Positions 45,898 to 55,600 of a stretch of 64,000 bases of DNA are shown piece after piece (position 1 is the stretch's first letter; every line of letters begins with the position of its first letter). Position numbers and translations under genes: made by a program. Under the pieces are notes generated by a model. That model was not told the DNA's origin, made no database searches, and saw only the letters and a program-made list of their open reading frames with translations. The stretch covers positions 62,001 to 126,000 of the forward strand of contig NZ_NKTX01000005.1 of assembly GCF_003207815.1 (NCBI RefSeq), written 5' to 3'. The stretch is from Komagataeibacter oboediens (GTDB lineage: Bacteria > Pseudomonadota > Alphaproteobacteria > Acetobacterales > Acetobacteraceae).

Positions 45898-47793
45898 ATG
45901 CGTGAAAACCGGAAAAAACCTCCCACCCCTCAGGACGGGCAGGATGCCCGTCGGGCCGAAGGCTTCAAGCGTGCGACGGTAGGCGCAGTACGCGCGCTGG
46001 GCGGTCAGGCGCAGGCCGAGGTCTCGTTCCTCAACGGGCCGGTGCCGTCCGGGGCGTCGGTTACCGGCACGCATGTCCGCCTGCCCCAGCCCTCGCGGCA
46101 GATGACGGATGCGGACATGACCCGCATGCGTGGCGCGGCCGATTCCGCTGCCCTGCGCCTGCGTCACCATGACGTGGCGCTGCATGCCAGCGCCATGCCC
46201 CCTGCAGGCGAAGCGCGCGAGGTATATGACGCGCTGGAACAGGCGCGTGTCGAAAGCCTTGGGGCGCGGCACATGGCGGGTGTTGCCGCCAACCTTGATG
46301 CCCGTCTGGCGCAGGAATGCGCGGATATGGGGCTGGATCGCCTGTCCAGCCATACAAAGCTGCCAACGCCGCTTGCCCTTGGCCTGCTGGCGCGTGAGCG
46401 GATGTCCGGCCGTCCCCTGCCTGCATCCATGCGTACCCTTATGAAGGCGTGGTCCGATGATCTGCCACCAGCCGCCCTGCGCGCGCTGGATGAAATGGTG
46501 GAGCGGCAGGACAGCCAGCATGATTTCGCGCAGGCCGCGCGCAGGCTGCTTATGGCGTGCGACCTGATGCAGCAGGAAACCACGCCCGATGAGGCGGCCG
46601 ACGATGGCACGGCCGAAGCCGAGGCCGCCAGCAGCGATGACGAGGAGCAGACGGACGACGCAACGCCCGAGCCCCAGGACGAAGGGCCGGAGGAAGATGA
46701 CAATTCCCTGCCCATGCAGATGTCCCAGGGCACAGGTGCAGGTGATGAGGACCCCGATGACGGGGAACAGGGCGGATCGGCCAGCGGGTCGGAAGAAGCA
46801 GGCGGCCCGGGTGAGGACGCGGCGGAAGAGGAAGATGTTCTCCCGTCCTATCACGCATTCACCACTGTGTATGACGAGGAAATCGCCGCCGAAGATCTGT
46901 GCGATGCGGAAGAACTGTTCCGCCTGCGGCAGACGCTGGACCAGCAGCTTGTCAGCATGCAGGGTGTGGTGTCCAAGCTGGCCAACCGGTTGCAGCGCAA
47001 GCTCATGGCGCAGCAGACACGGGCGTGGGAATTCGACCTTGAGGAAGGGATGCTCGACGCGGGTCGCCTGTCGCGCATCGTGGTCAATCCCATGCTGTCC
47101 CTGTCGTACAAGCGCGAACGCGATACCGATTTCCGCGATACGGTCGTCACCCTGCTGATCGACAATTCAGGGTCCATGCGCGGGCGGCCGATTTCAGTGG
47201 CCGCCATGTGTGGTGACATCCTTGCCCGTACGCTGGAACGCTGCGCGGTGAAAGTGGAAGTGCTGGGCTTTACCACCCGTGCATGGAAAGGGGGCCGCAG
47301 TCGCGAACTGTGGACGCAGGAAGGCAAGCCCGAAAATCCCGGGCGGCTGAATGACCTGCGCCATATCATCTACAAGGCCGCCGACATGCCGTGGCGGCGC
47401 GCGCGGCGCAATCTTGGCCTGATGCTGCGCGAGGGGCTGCTGAAGGAAAACATTGATGGGGAGGCCCTGCTGTGGGCGCAGCGGCGTCTTGCCACACGTG
47501 CGGAAGGCAGGCGTATCCTCATGGTGATTTCCGATGGCGCGCCCGTGGATGACAGTACGCTGTCGGCCAATCCGGGATCATATCTGGAAAATCACCTGCG
47601 CGAGGTCATTGCCCATATCGAAAACCGCACCAGTACCGAACTGCTGGCCATTGGCATCGGTCATGACGTGACGCGGTATTACCGCCGCGCCGTGACCATT
47701 ACCGACCCCGAGGAACTGGGCGGCACGATGATGAAGAAGCTGTCTGAACTGTTTGAGGAAGAAGCCACGCGCGGTCGCAGGCGCGGCGGTTAG
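45898..47793 (+). CDS. cobT: Aerobic cobaltochelatase subunit CobT
   Basis: CobT pairs with CobS as the chaperone-like, von Willebrand A-bearing subunit of the cobalt chelatase. The 631-residue product has the CobT N-terminal domain (about 1-230). A strongly acidic low-complexity linker (about 225-310, rich in Asp and Glu) follows. The C-terminal VWA domain has the metal site DNSGSM at 422-427. The layout and length match CobT. It follows cobS by 18 bp and is ended by a T-rich terminator. Confidence 0.96.
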   Translation: MRENRKKPPTPQDGQDARRAEGFKRATVGAVRALGGQAQAEVSFLNGPVPSGASVTGTHVRLPQPSRQMTDADMTRMRGAADSAALRLRHHDVALHASAMPPAGEAREVYDALEQARVESLGARHMAGVAANLDARLAQECADMGLDRLSSHTKLPTPLALGLLARERMSGRPLPASMRTLMKAWSDDLPPAALRALDEMVERQDSQHDFAQAARRLLMACDLMQQETTPDEAADDGTAEAEAASSDDEEQTDDATPEPQDEGPEEDDNSLPMQMSQGTGAGDEDPDDGEQGGSASGSEEAGGPGEDAAEEEDVLPSYHAFTTVYDEEIAAEDLCDAEELFRLRQTLDQQLVSMQGVVSKLANRLQRKLMAQQTRAWEFDLEEGMLDAGRLSRIVVNPMLSLSYKRERDTDFRDTVVTLLIDNSGSMRGRPISVAAMCGDILARTLERCAVKVEVLGFTTRAWKGGRSRELWTQEGKPENPGRLNDLRHIIYKAADMPWRRARRNLGLMLREGLLKENIDGEALLWAQRRLATRAEGRRILMVISDGAPVDDSTLSANPGSYLENHLREVIAHIENRTSTELLAIGIGHDVTRYYRRAVTITDPEELGGTMMKKLSELFEEEATRGRRRGG

Positions 47794-47799
47794 GCCCCT

Positions 47800-47833
47800 G
47801 CCCCACTCCGGCGTATGGAGCGGGGCTTTTTTT
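47800..47833 (+). terminator. Intrinsic terminator of cobS-cobT
   Basis: GCCCCACTCC and GGAGCGGGGC form a GC-rich stem with loop GGCGTAT and one mismatch, followed directly by T7. It begins 7 bp after the cobT stop. Confidence 0.93.
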
Positions 47834-47857
47834 AACCTAACTGCGGCATAAGAAGTG

Positions 47858-47935
47858 TTTGGTGAAGCTTTTTTGCAAAAAGCTTCAAAAAACACCGCCT
47901 TCCTGAAAAAAGCGGCCCCAGAAACTTCTTTAATT
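47858..47935. repeat. Palindromic intergenic repeat, copy 1
   Basis: Two consecutive stem-loops: GAAGCTTTTT/AAAAAGCTTC (47864-47886) and CCGCCTT/AAAGCGG (47895-47915, one mismatch), flanked by T- and A-rich sequence. A related copy lies at 51535-51605. Both sit between convergent genes. I recall similar AAGCTTTTTTCAAAAAGCTT elements as abundant in Komagataeibacter genomes, but have not verified this. Confidence 0.75.
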
Positions 47936-47951
47936 TTCTCTCAACAGCGTT

Positions 47952-49385
47952 TTAGTCCGCCGTCAGCCTGCGGTCCGCAAGGTCCAGCAGCGCATCCAGC
48001 ATATGGTCCACATCAGCATTGGTGGTGCGGTGGTTGACGATGGCCGCACGGATGGCCTTGCGCCCGTTGATGATGGTGGTCGAAGGGGCCGCGATCCCGC
48101 TTTCATGCAGGTCCTTCACCACCTCCCCGTTGAAATGGTCAAGGTCCTCCACGGGGGCGATGATGCGGAAGCACACGATATTCAGCGTAACCGGGGCCAG
48201 CAGTTCCAGGCGCGCATTGGCCTCGACACGTGCGGCAAGGTGCCGGGCGATGGCGCAGCAGTTGGCGATCATCCGGCCCATGCCATCCGCACCATAGGTG
48301 CCCAGCGTCATCCACACCTTCAGCGCGCGGAACCCGCGTGACAGGTCGGGGCCAAGGTCGCAGTACCATGGCGCATTGGTGGCAAGTCCGCGGTCCTCAC
48401 GCGCAAGGTAGGCGCGCGACTGCGCGAAGGCTGCGGCCTGCGCACCGGGGCGACGGACAAGGATGCAGCCCGCGTCGTACTGCACCTGCGCCCATTTATG
48501 GAAATCGAAGGCCACGCTGTCCGCGCGTTCCAGTCCCCGCAGGCCGGGCCGCAGCGTATCGGACAGCATGGCCAGCGCGCCGAATGCGCCATCGACATGG
48601 AACCAGATGTTTTCACGTGCCGCGATATCGGCCAGGGTGTTCAGGTCGTCGATCGCCCCGGTATCCACAGTGCCTGCCGTGCCGATCACCATGAACGGTT
48701 CCAGCCCCGCCGCGCGGTCGCGGGCAATGGCGCGCTCCAGTTCGGGCAGGATCATGCAGTTGTCCGCATCCACCGGAATGACGCGCAGGGCATCGGTGCC
48801 AAGGCCGGTCAGGTCGAACGCCCGTGAAATACAGCCATGTGCGGTCGCGGCGGCATATCCCACCAGCCTGCGCGTGCCCACGCCCTTGGCGCGCATGTCC
48901 AGCCCGTCGGGCACGGCACGGCTGGCGGTAATGACGGCAATCATGTTCGCCATGGATGACCCGGTCACCAGCAGTCCCGTGGTGGTGTCGGGAAAGCCGC
49001 ACATTTCCGCAGCCCAGCGGATGACTTCGCGCTCGACCTCGATCGGGGCGTGGTCGCGGCCACCGCAATTCGCGTTCAGCCCGCCAACCAGCAGTTCCGA
49101 CAGCATGCCGACCGCAGTGCCGCCGCCATGCACCCAGCCCATGAAACCGGGATGCACATTGCCGGTGGAATAGGGTTCGACCAGTTCGCGAAAACGGGCG
49201 TACAGCTCTTCCGGCGGGGTCGGATCATGCGGCAGACCGGTGCGAAGCCGCGCACGCAGGGCGTCGGGCATAGGCTGCCAGACCGGGCGGTCGCGCAGGG
49301 TGGACAGGCGGTCGATCATATCATCCACCATCTGATGGCCCAGGGCGCGCAGCCCATCCCAGTTGTCCGGATCCAGTCCTGTCAT
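47952..49385 (-). CDS. PLP-dependent group II amino acid decarboxylase
   Basis: The 477-residue protein belongs to the aromatic-L-amino-acid / glutamate decarboxylase family. It shows STGNVHPGFMGWVHGGG, GLLVTGSSMANM, WFHVDGAFGALAML and the PLP lysine K297 in AFDFHKWAQVQYDAG. The order of domains and length are normal for tryptophan/tyrosine/DOPA-type decarboxylases. The substrate is not decidable; many bacterial relatives are annotated as aspartate or tryptophan decarboxylases. It is cytosolic and soluble. It is convergent with cobT across a terminator and a repeat. The SBF-like transporter gene lies 100 bp upstream on the same strand, so a transported substrate link is possible but unproven. 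Confidence 0.9.
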   Translation of the reverse strand: MTGLDPDNWDGLRALGHQMVDDMIDRLSTLRDRPVWQPMPDALRARLRTGLPHDPTPPEELYARFRELVEPYSTGNVHPGFMGWVHGGGTAVGMLSELLVGGLNANCGGRDHAPIEVEREVIRWAAEMCGFPDTTTGLLVTGSSMANMIAVITASRAVPDGLDMRAKGVGTRRLVGYAAATAHGCISRAFDLTGLGTDALRVIPVDADNCMILPELERAIARDRAAGLEPFMVIGTAGTVDTGAIDDLNTLADIAARENIWFHVDGAFGALAMLSDTLRPGLRGLERADSVAFDFHKWAQVQYDAGCILVRRPGAQAAAFAQSRAYLAREDRGLATNAPWYCDLGPDLSRGFRALKVWMTLGTYGADGMGRMIANCCAIARHLAARVEANARLELLAPVTLNIVCFRIIAPVEDLDHFNGEVVKDLHESGIAAPSTTIINGRKAIRAAIVNHRTTNADVDHMLDALLDLADRRLTAD

Positions 49386-49485
49386 CTCTCTCCACCATAT
49401 CCTGCGGTTGCAAGGCCCGTCTGGCCTGTCTGGCGTGCCCTACATACCGGGCCGCGCGTGTGGGCGCGAGGGGGAAAGGATGCAA

Positions 49486-50442
49486 TCAGTCTCCATCCCC
49501 TTCCGCACCCGTGCGTCGCGCCAGGGTGGCGCATACGAAAAGCTGGACCTGATGGTAGATCATGAGCGGCATGACAATCAGCCCGACATCGCGGGGTGAA
49601 AACAGCACGCTGGCAATCGGCACGCCCGATGCCAGCGATTTCTTGGACCCGCAGAATATGATGGCAATCCGGTCGGCGCGGGGAAAACGGCACAGTCGCC
49701 CCGCCATCATGGTCAGCCCCAGCACGATTGCCAGCAGTCCGGCATCCACCACTCCCACCCGACCAAGCTGCAGCGGCGGCAGTCGGTGCCACAGTCCTTG
49801 CGTCACGGCTTCGCTGAAGGCGGTATAGACCACCACGAGGATCGATCCCCTGTCGGAAAAGGACAGCAGCTTTTTGTGCCTGTGCGCCCATGCCCCGATC
49901 CATGGCTGGGCCACCTGCCCCGCGATGAAGGGGACCAGCAGCTGCAGCACGATGGGCATGATCCCGCCGCCACTACCCGTGCCATGCCGGCCAAACACGA
50001 TCCCTACCAGAAGTGGCGTCAGGAAAATGCCCAGTATGTTGGACAGGGTGGCCGAACAGATGGCGGCGGCCACATTGCCCCGTGCAATCGAGGTAAAGGC
50101 GATGGAGGACTGCACTGTTGATGGCAGGCAGCACAGGAACAGCACGCCCGTCCACATGGGCGCATCCAGCATGCCCGGCAGTGCCGCATGCAGCGCCATG
50201 CCCAGCAGGGGAAACATGACAAACGTGCATGACAGGATGGCAAGATGGAGTCGCCACCCCAGCATTCCCTCCATGACCGCGCGACGGGACAGGCGCGCGC
50301 CCTGCAGGAAAAACATGTTCGCGATCATGATGATGGCAAGGATATTGAAGACCCTGACCCCATCCCCGCGACAGGGCAGCACGCTTGCCAGCGCTACGGT
50401 GGTCAGCAGGCAGGCAAGGAAGGAATCAATCCGGCGCAGCAT
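49486..50442 (-). CDS. SBF-like (bile acid:sodium symporter family) membrane transporter
   Basis: The 318-residue integral membrane protein has about nine to ten hydrophobic helices. Its motifs fit the SBF-like/YfeH subfamily: FFLQGARLSRRAVMEG, FLCCLPSTVQSSIAFTSIARGNVAAAICSATLSNILGIFLTPLLVG and IIFCGSKKSLASGVPIASVLF. Relatives carry organic anions, often with sodium; the substrate here is unknown. The ATG at 50442 gives a normal N-terminal helix. It is on the same strand as, and upstream of, the PLP decarboxylase. It is divergent from a secreted-protein gene across 89 bp. Confidence 0.87.
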   Translation of the reverse strand: MLRRIDSFLACLLTTVALASVLPCRGDGVRVFNILAIIMIANMFFLQGARLSRRAVMEGMLGWRLHLAILSCTFVMFPLLGMALHAALPGMLDAPMWTGVLFLCCLPSTVQSSIAFTSIARGNVAAAICSATLSNILGIFLTPLLVGIVFGRHGTGSGGGIMPIVLQLLVPFIAGQVAQPWIGAWAHRHKKLLSFSDRGSILVVVYTAFSEAVTQGLWHRLPPLQLGRVGVVDAGLLAIVLGLTMMAGRLCRFPRADRIAIIFCGSKKSLASGVPIASVLFSPRDVGLIVMPLMIYHQVQLFVCATLARRTGAEGDGD

Positions 50443-50531
50443 GGCGGCGTGGGCATGGCTGTTTCATCATGGCGGTGGGCATATCATACCCGATTGCATC
50501 CGGCGCGTAATCACGCCAACTTGTGCCGCAA

Positions 50532-51464
50532 ATGAAGACATTATTCATCACTACCGCCCTCGCCGTCCTGTCCTGCATCGGGCCGGCCGGGGCCACGGCC
50601 CTGCCAGCCACATGCGGCCATGTGCAGGTGGGCAGCAGTCAGCCCCATGGCAATGGTGCCCTTGCGGGGCACGGCTACGACCTGTCGCTGGCTGGGGATG
50701 CGGACCAGACATTCCATGCCACCGACATTGCGGCCAGTGGCACCGGGCTGCCCCCGCAGGCGCTGCGGGATATGGAGGATGTGGCCTCTCTCGTCATGCT
50801 GGCGACGCTGACGGGTCATCATTCACAGGGATGTTCGCAGGATTATTTCGTATCCGCCGCCACCCCGATCATGGAAGGGCTGCGTGCGGGCCACAGTTAT
50901 GACCTGACATGGCAGGGCGGCCTGCTGACCAGTGGTCAGACAAAACTGTCCTTCCGTCGCGCGCACCTGCATCTGGCGGGTGCCGCAAGCGGTAGCGCCC
51001 CGGCCACGCTGACGCTGGATACGCAGGGCATTGGCATTACCGGCACGCATAACACGCTGCTGGCCAGTGCCCTGCCGCAGCAGGCAGCGGCCAATGCATC
51101 CGTACCCGGGGAGTCACTGGTGCCGCTGGCTGCCGCCATTACCGGCCATCCGCCCGAAAACGTGCGCGTGCCCCTGCATGTGGCGTCCCTGACCGCGCAG
51201 CGCGGCGCCATGCAGATTACCGGCAATGGCGATGCCAACCTGACAGGCAATACCGACGCGTCATCCGCCACTGGACACATACAGGTGCAGAACCTTGATG
51301 CCGTGATCGAGACCCTGCGCAATGCGGGTCAGACGCGGGCCAGCGCCGCGCTGATCCTGGCCAAGCTGTTCGGGCATAAAGCGCCGTCGGGCGGCACGTC
51401 GTGGGATGTCAGCTGGGAGGGCGGGGTCATGACCGTCAATCATATTCCCCTTCCCATCCGCTAG
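50532..51464 (+). CDS. Secreted protein, DUF2125-like, function unknown
   Basis: The 310-residue protein has a Sec signal peptide (MKTLFITTALAVLSCIGPAGATA). A beta-rich mature part follows, with short Gly/Asn/Thr-rich strands. Its C-terminus, GNGDANLTGNTDASSATGHIQVQNLDAVIETLRNAGQTRASAALILAKLFG ... WDVSWEGGVMTVNHIPLP, resembles the end of DUF2125 proteins, an alphaproteobacterial periplasmic family; that match is from memory and is tentative. Two cysteines (Cys28 and Cys102) could pair. The ATG at 50532 is preferred over GTG 50523. No clear ribosome binding site. It is followed by a repeat copy and a convergent hydrolase gene. Confidence 0.7.
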   Translation: MKTLFITTALAVLSCIGPAGATALPATCGHVQVGSSQPHGNGALAGHGYDLSLAGDADQTFHATDIAASGTGLPPQALRDMEDVASLVMLATLTGHHSQGCSQDYFVSAATPIMEGLRAGHSYDLTWQGGLLTSGQTKLSFRRAHLHLAGAASGSAPATLTLDTQGIGITGTHNTLLASALPQQAAANASVPGESLVPLAAAITGHPPENVRVPLHVASLTAQRGAMQITGNGDANLTGNTDASSATGHIQVQNLDAVIETLRNAGQTRASAALILAKLFGHKAPSGGTSWDVSWEGGVMTVNHIPLPIR

Positions 51465-51534
51465 ATCCCTGTCCGCACAGCGTGTCGCTCCCGTTCTGTG
51501 GCCGGGACGCGGCAGGCGGGTGCGCGACTGAGGG

Positions 51535-51605
51535 ATCTTTTTGGTAAAGCTTTTTTCAAAAAGCTTCCGGACGCGCCATCTCTTTGAAAAAACGCCTTCC
51601 GGGAC
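51535..51605. repeat. Palindromic intergenic repeat, copy 2
   Basis: AAGCTTTTT/AAAAAGCTT (51547-51566) followed by a second, weaker stem (CCGGA/TCCGG) around CTCTTTGAAAAAACG. It shares the TTTGGT(A/G)AAGCTTTTTT...CAAAAAGCTTC core and the GAAAAAA(G)CG second half with copy 1. Again it lies at a convergent junction. Confidence 0.72.
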
Positions 51606-51623
51606 TCCTGCATACAGACTGTT

Positions 51624-52517
51624 TCACCCATGTGGCGCCGCAAGGAAGGGTCCGACCGCCTGCAGGTACTGCTGGGGCTGTTCAATCGCTGGTCCATGCC
51701 CGCATGCAGGGATTACAGCCAGCTTTGCGCCCGGTATGCGTGCTGCGAAATCCTGACCATCAGCCAGCGGTACGATCTGGTCGTCCTGTCCCCAGACCAC
51801 AAGCGTGGGGATGGTGATGCGTGTCATCTGTTCATCGAGGAAGGTCGCCGGGTCATTGATGTTATGAAGCAGGCTGTCCTGTGTGTACTGCGTGCCTTCG
51901 GCAAGACGGGTTTCGAAAGCGTTTTCCACCACCGCGTCGGTAATCAGGGCATGGTTGTGGAACAGCGTGCCCAGTCCGGTGCGCGTGCCTTCGATGGACA
52001 GGGCATGGCTGAAGGGCGGTGTGCCCTTGCTGAATAGACTCCGGTGGCCGGCCGCATCGGTCAGCACCAGCTTTTCGGGGCGGAGCATGGCGGGATTGTT
52101 TTCCGCCTCGACGGCATACAGACCCGCAATCCAGCCACCCAGCGATTCACCGGCGAGCATGAAATGCGTGACGTGGCGGGCTTTCAGGAAGCCATCAAGC
52201 ATATCCACCCATGTCTGCACCCCGTAGGCGATCATGGGCTTGGCCGACTGCCCGAAGCCAAGCTGGTCCATGGCCAGAACATGGTAATGCCGGGCCAGTT
52301 CAGGAATGACCTTGCCCCAGTCGAAACGGGCATTGCTGCCCAGACCATGCACCAGAACCAGGTCAGGTCCGTGTCCCGCTTCGATAAAGCGGATCGTCTG
52401 CCCATGTACCTGGACGGTCTGCATGACATCAGCTGCCTGCGCGTGTGGCACGGTGCATATCGTGCCGCAGGCCAGCGCAAGGGCTGCCGTCAGGCAGCGG
52501 ATCGTTTTGGGGATCAT
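51624..52517 (-). CDS. Exported alpha/beta hydrolase
   Basis: The 297-residue protein has a Sec signal peptide (MIPKTIRCLTAALALACGTICTVPHAQA) and a classical alpha/beta hydrolase: oxyanion VHGLGSNARFDW, LAMDQLGFGQSAKP, nucleophile Ser in AGESLGGWIAG, the acid in VVWGQDDQIVPL and His in ACGHGPAIEQP. The likely activity is esterase or lipase-like in the periplasm; the substrate is unknown. The ATG at 52517 is chosen for the signal peptide and an AAGGA about 10 bp upstream; ATG 52544 adds nine residues. It lies downstream of mfd on the same strand, separated by a hairpin. Confidence 0.87.
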   Translation of the reverse strand: MIPKTIRCLTAALALACGTICTVPHAQAADVMQTVQVHGQTIRFIEAGHGPDLVLVHGLGSNARFDWGKVIPELARHYHVLAMDQLGFGQSAKPMIAYGVQTWVDMLDGFLKARHVTHFMLAGESLGGWIAGLYAVEAENNPAMLRPEKLVLTDAAGHRSLFSKGTPPFSHALSIEGTRTGLGTLFHNHALITDAVVENAFETRLAEGTQYTQDSLLHNINDPATFLDEQMTRITIPTLVVWGQDDQIVPLADGQDFAARIPGAKLAVIPACGHGPAIEQPQQYLQAVGPFLAAPHG

Positions 52518-52666
52518 ATCATTCCATCCTTTTTCCTGCACCACGGACGTGCCGTGGCCATGGCCTTACCCGTCAGGAAAATAGGGGATCGGACGCAGGC
52601 CGCCCACCAAAATCATACCGGAACGGGAATGACATGGCGACCGCCCTGCCCCGCGCGTTCAGGCGG

Positions 52667-52688
52667 CATCCCGGCCTATGCCGGGATG
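52667..52688 (-). terminator. Hairpin spanning the mfd stop codon
   Basis: CATCCCGGC and GCCGGGATG form a perfect 9-bp stem with a 4-nt loop. The mfd TAG stop (52676-52678) lies within the loop. No U-tract follows. It may mark the mfd 3' end. Confidence 0.5.
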
Positions 52689-55600
52689 GTTGTTTCCTCC
52701 TGCGCCAGCCGGACCAGCGCCGTCAGCACCTTGCGTGCCTGCGTGATGCGCTGGACGTTGGTCATTTCGCGTATGGTCGCCAGCTTGTGGTCGGGCCGCA
52801 GGCGGACATTGGCTTCCTTCTGCTTCGCAATCCATGCCACCAGCCCTGCCGGGTTGGCGAAGGTATTGCCACGGAACTGGATAACCATACCTTTCGGCCC
52901 GGCCTCCAGCCGTTCCACTCCGGCCTCGCGGCACATGCGCTTCAGGGTGACGACATCCAGCAGGTTGCGCACCTCATCTGGCAGCGTGCCGAAGCGGTCT
53001 ACCAGTTCGGCTTCCATCGCCTCGACTTCCGCATCATTGGCCAGCGCCGCGATGCGGCGGTACAGGCCAAGGCGGACCGGCAGGTCGGTGACATAGGTAT
53101 CGGGGATCAGCACCGGCAGGCCAAGGATGATGTTGGGCGTCCAGTCACGGTCCTGCAGCCTGCGCCGCCCTTTTTCCGTGCGCAGGTCGGCCACCGCGTC
53201 TTCCAGCATCTGCTGGTACAGCTCGATCCCCACCTCGCGGATATGGCCCGACTGTTCATCGCCCAGCAGGTTGCCCGCACCGCGCAGGTCAAGGTCGTGG
53301 GATGCCAGCGTGAAACCTGCCCCCAGCGTATCCAGCGTCTGCATGACTTCCAGCCGTTTCTGCGCTGCCGCCGACAGCACATGCGTCTGGGGCCACGTAA
53401 GATAGGCATAGCCGCGCTGCTTGCCACGTCCCACGCGCCCGCGCAGCTGGTACAGCTGACCCAGACCGAACATATCGGCGCGGTGAATGATCAGCGTGTT
53501 GACTGCTGGCATGTCCAGACCGCTCTCCACAATGTTGGTGGACAGCAGGATGTCATATTTCCCGTCACTGAACTCGGTCATCACCCGTTCCAGCTCGGTT
53601 GGTGTCAGGCGGCCATGGGCCTGTACCAGCCGGGCATCGGGCACGATTTCATGCAGGCGCGCGGCCATGCGGTCCAGATCCTCGATACGCGGCACGACGC
53701 AGAAGACCTGCCCACCACGGAAGCGTTCGCGCTGGATCGCCTCGCGGATCACCACGCTGTCGAACGGCATGATGAAGGTGCGCACCGCCAGCCGGTCGGT
53801 GGGCGGAGTGGCGATCAGGCTCATTTCCCGCACGCCGGTAAGCGCCAGCTGCAGTGTGCGCGGCAGCGGCGTTGCGGAGAGTGTCAGCACATGCACGTCC
53901 TCACGCAGCGCCTTTAGCTTTTCCTTATGCGCCACGCCGAAATGCTGTTCCTCATCGACGATCAGCAGGCCGAGATCGGCGAATTTCACTGTCTTGGCCA
54001 GTAGCGCGTGCGTGCCGATCACGATATTGACCGTGTCATCAGCCAGCCCCTTGCGCACGGCGGTGGCTTCCTTGCCCGTGACCATGCGTGAAAGCTGCGC
54101 CACCTTGACCGGCAGCCCGGCGAAGCGGGCGGAGAACGTGCGGTAATGCTGGCGTGCCAGCAGCGTGGTCGGCACCACAACCGCCACCTGCGCACCTGAC
54201 ATGGCGGCAACAAAGGCGGCCCGCAGCGCAACTTCGGTCTTGCCAAAACCCACGTCGCCACAGACCAGCCGGTCCATCGGCCTGCCCGACGCCATGTCAT
54301 CCAGCACGTCGGCAATGGCGCGGGACTGGTCCTCGGTCTCGACAAAGGGGAAGCGGGCACAGAACTCGTCCCACAGCCCGTCTTCGGGCGTAATGGCCGG
54401 GGCCTCGCGCAGGGCGCGCGCGGCGGCCGTGCGGATCAGTTCACCCGCCATGTCGCGGATGCGCTGTTTCATCTTTGCCTTGCGCGACTGCCACGACACG
54501 CCACCCAGCCTGTCCAGCGCCACATGGGCCTGATCCGAGCCGAAGCGGCTGAGCAGTTCGATATTCTCCACCGGCAGGAACAGCTTTTCATTGCCGTCAT
54601 AGATCAGGCGCAGGCAGTCATGGGGGGCCGTGCCCACCCCGATCGTCTCCAGTCCGTCATAACGGCCGATGCCGTAATCCTGATGGACGATCAGGTCGCC
54701 TTCGGCAATTTCGGAGGCTTCGGAGATGAACTGGTCCGCCTTCTTGCGCCGGCGCGGCGGGCGGGAAATCCGCTCACCCAGCAGGTCCTGCTCGGATACG
54801 AAGGCCACGTTATCGGCCACGAAACCGCGTTCCAGCCCCAGTGTCAGCAGGCCCACGGTGTCGGGCTTCAGCTTCTGCGCGTCTTTCCATGTGGCGAATG
54901 TCTGGACCGGCAGGCGGTATTCACGCAGCAGCACGCCAATCCGCTCGCACGATCCCCGGCTCCAGGCCGTGACATAGGCGCGCCTGCCCGTCTGGGACCA
55001 TTCCTCCACCTTCGCATGCAGCATGGGAAAGACGTTTTCACGTCCGTCGGTCACGGTTTTGGCGAACATCTGTCCCGGCCTGCCGCCCGCGTCCATGCCG
55101 GGCGCGCCATCGGGCTGGGCGAAGGGCATGAACACCACGGCCTTGTGGCCCGCAATCATTGCATCCCAGCCCTTGCGGTCGAGATACATGAGGTGCGGCG
55201 GCAGCGGGCGGTATGGTACTTCGCCTTCCCGCGTCGGCTGTCTGCGGGCGTCATAATGGTCCGCGATCATTTCCAGCCGGGTGACCAGCACCTCTTCCGC
55301 CTGGTTGGCCAGCGATATGGACACGCCGGGCAGGTAGTCCACCAGCGTTTCCATCTGTTCGTGGAACAGGGGTAGCCAGTGCTCCATTCCCGCGTGCCGC
55401 CTGCCGTCCGATATGTGCTGGTACAGCGGGTCATTGGCCGCGGCCGGGCCAAACAGGTCGCGCCAGCCGGTGCGGAAGCGTGAGATGCTGGCGGGATCAA
55501 GGCTGAAATCCGCCACCGGACGCATGGTCAGGCTGTCGATCTTCGCGGTCGAGCGCTGGGTGCCGGGGTCAAAGCGGCGGATGTTCTCCACCTCGTCACC

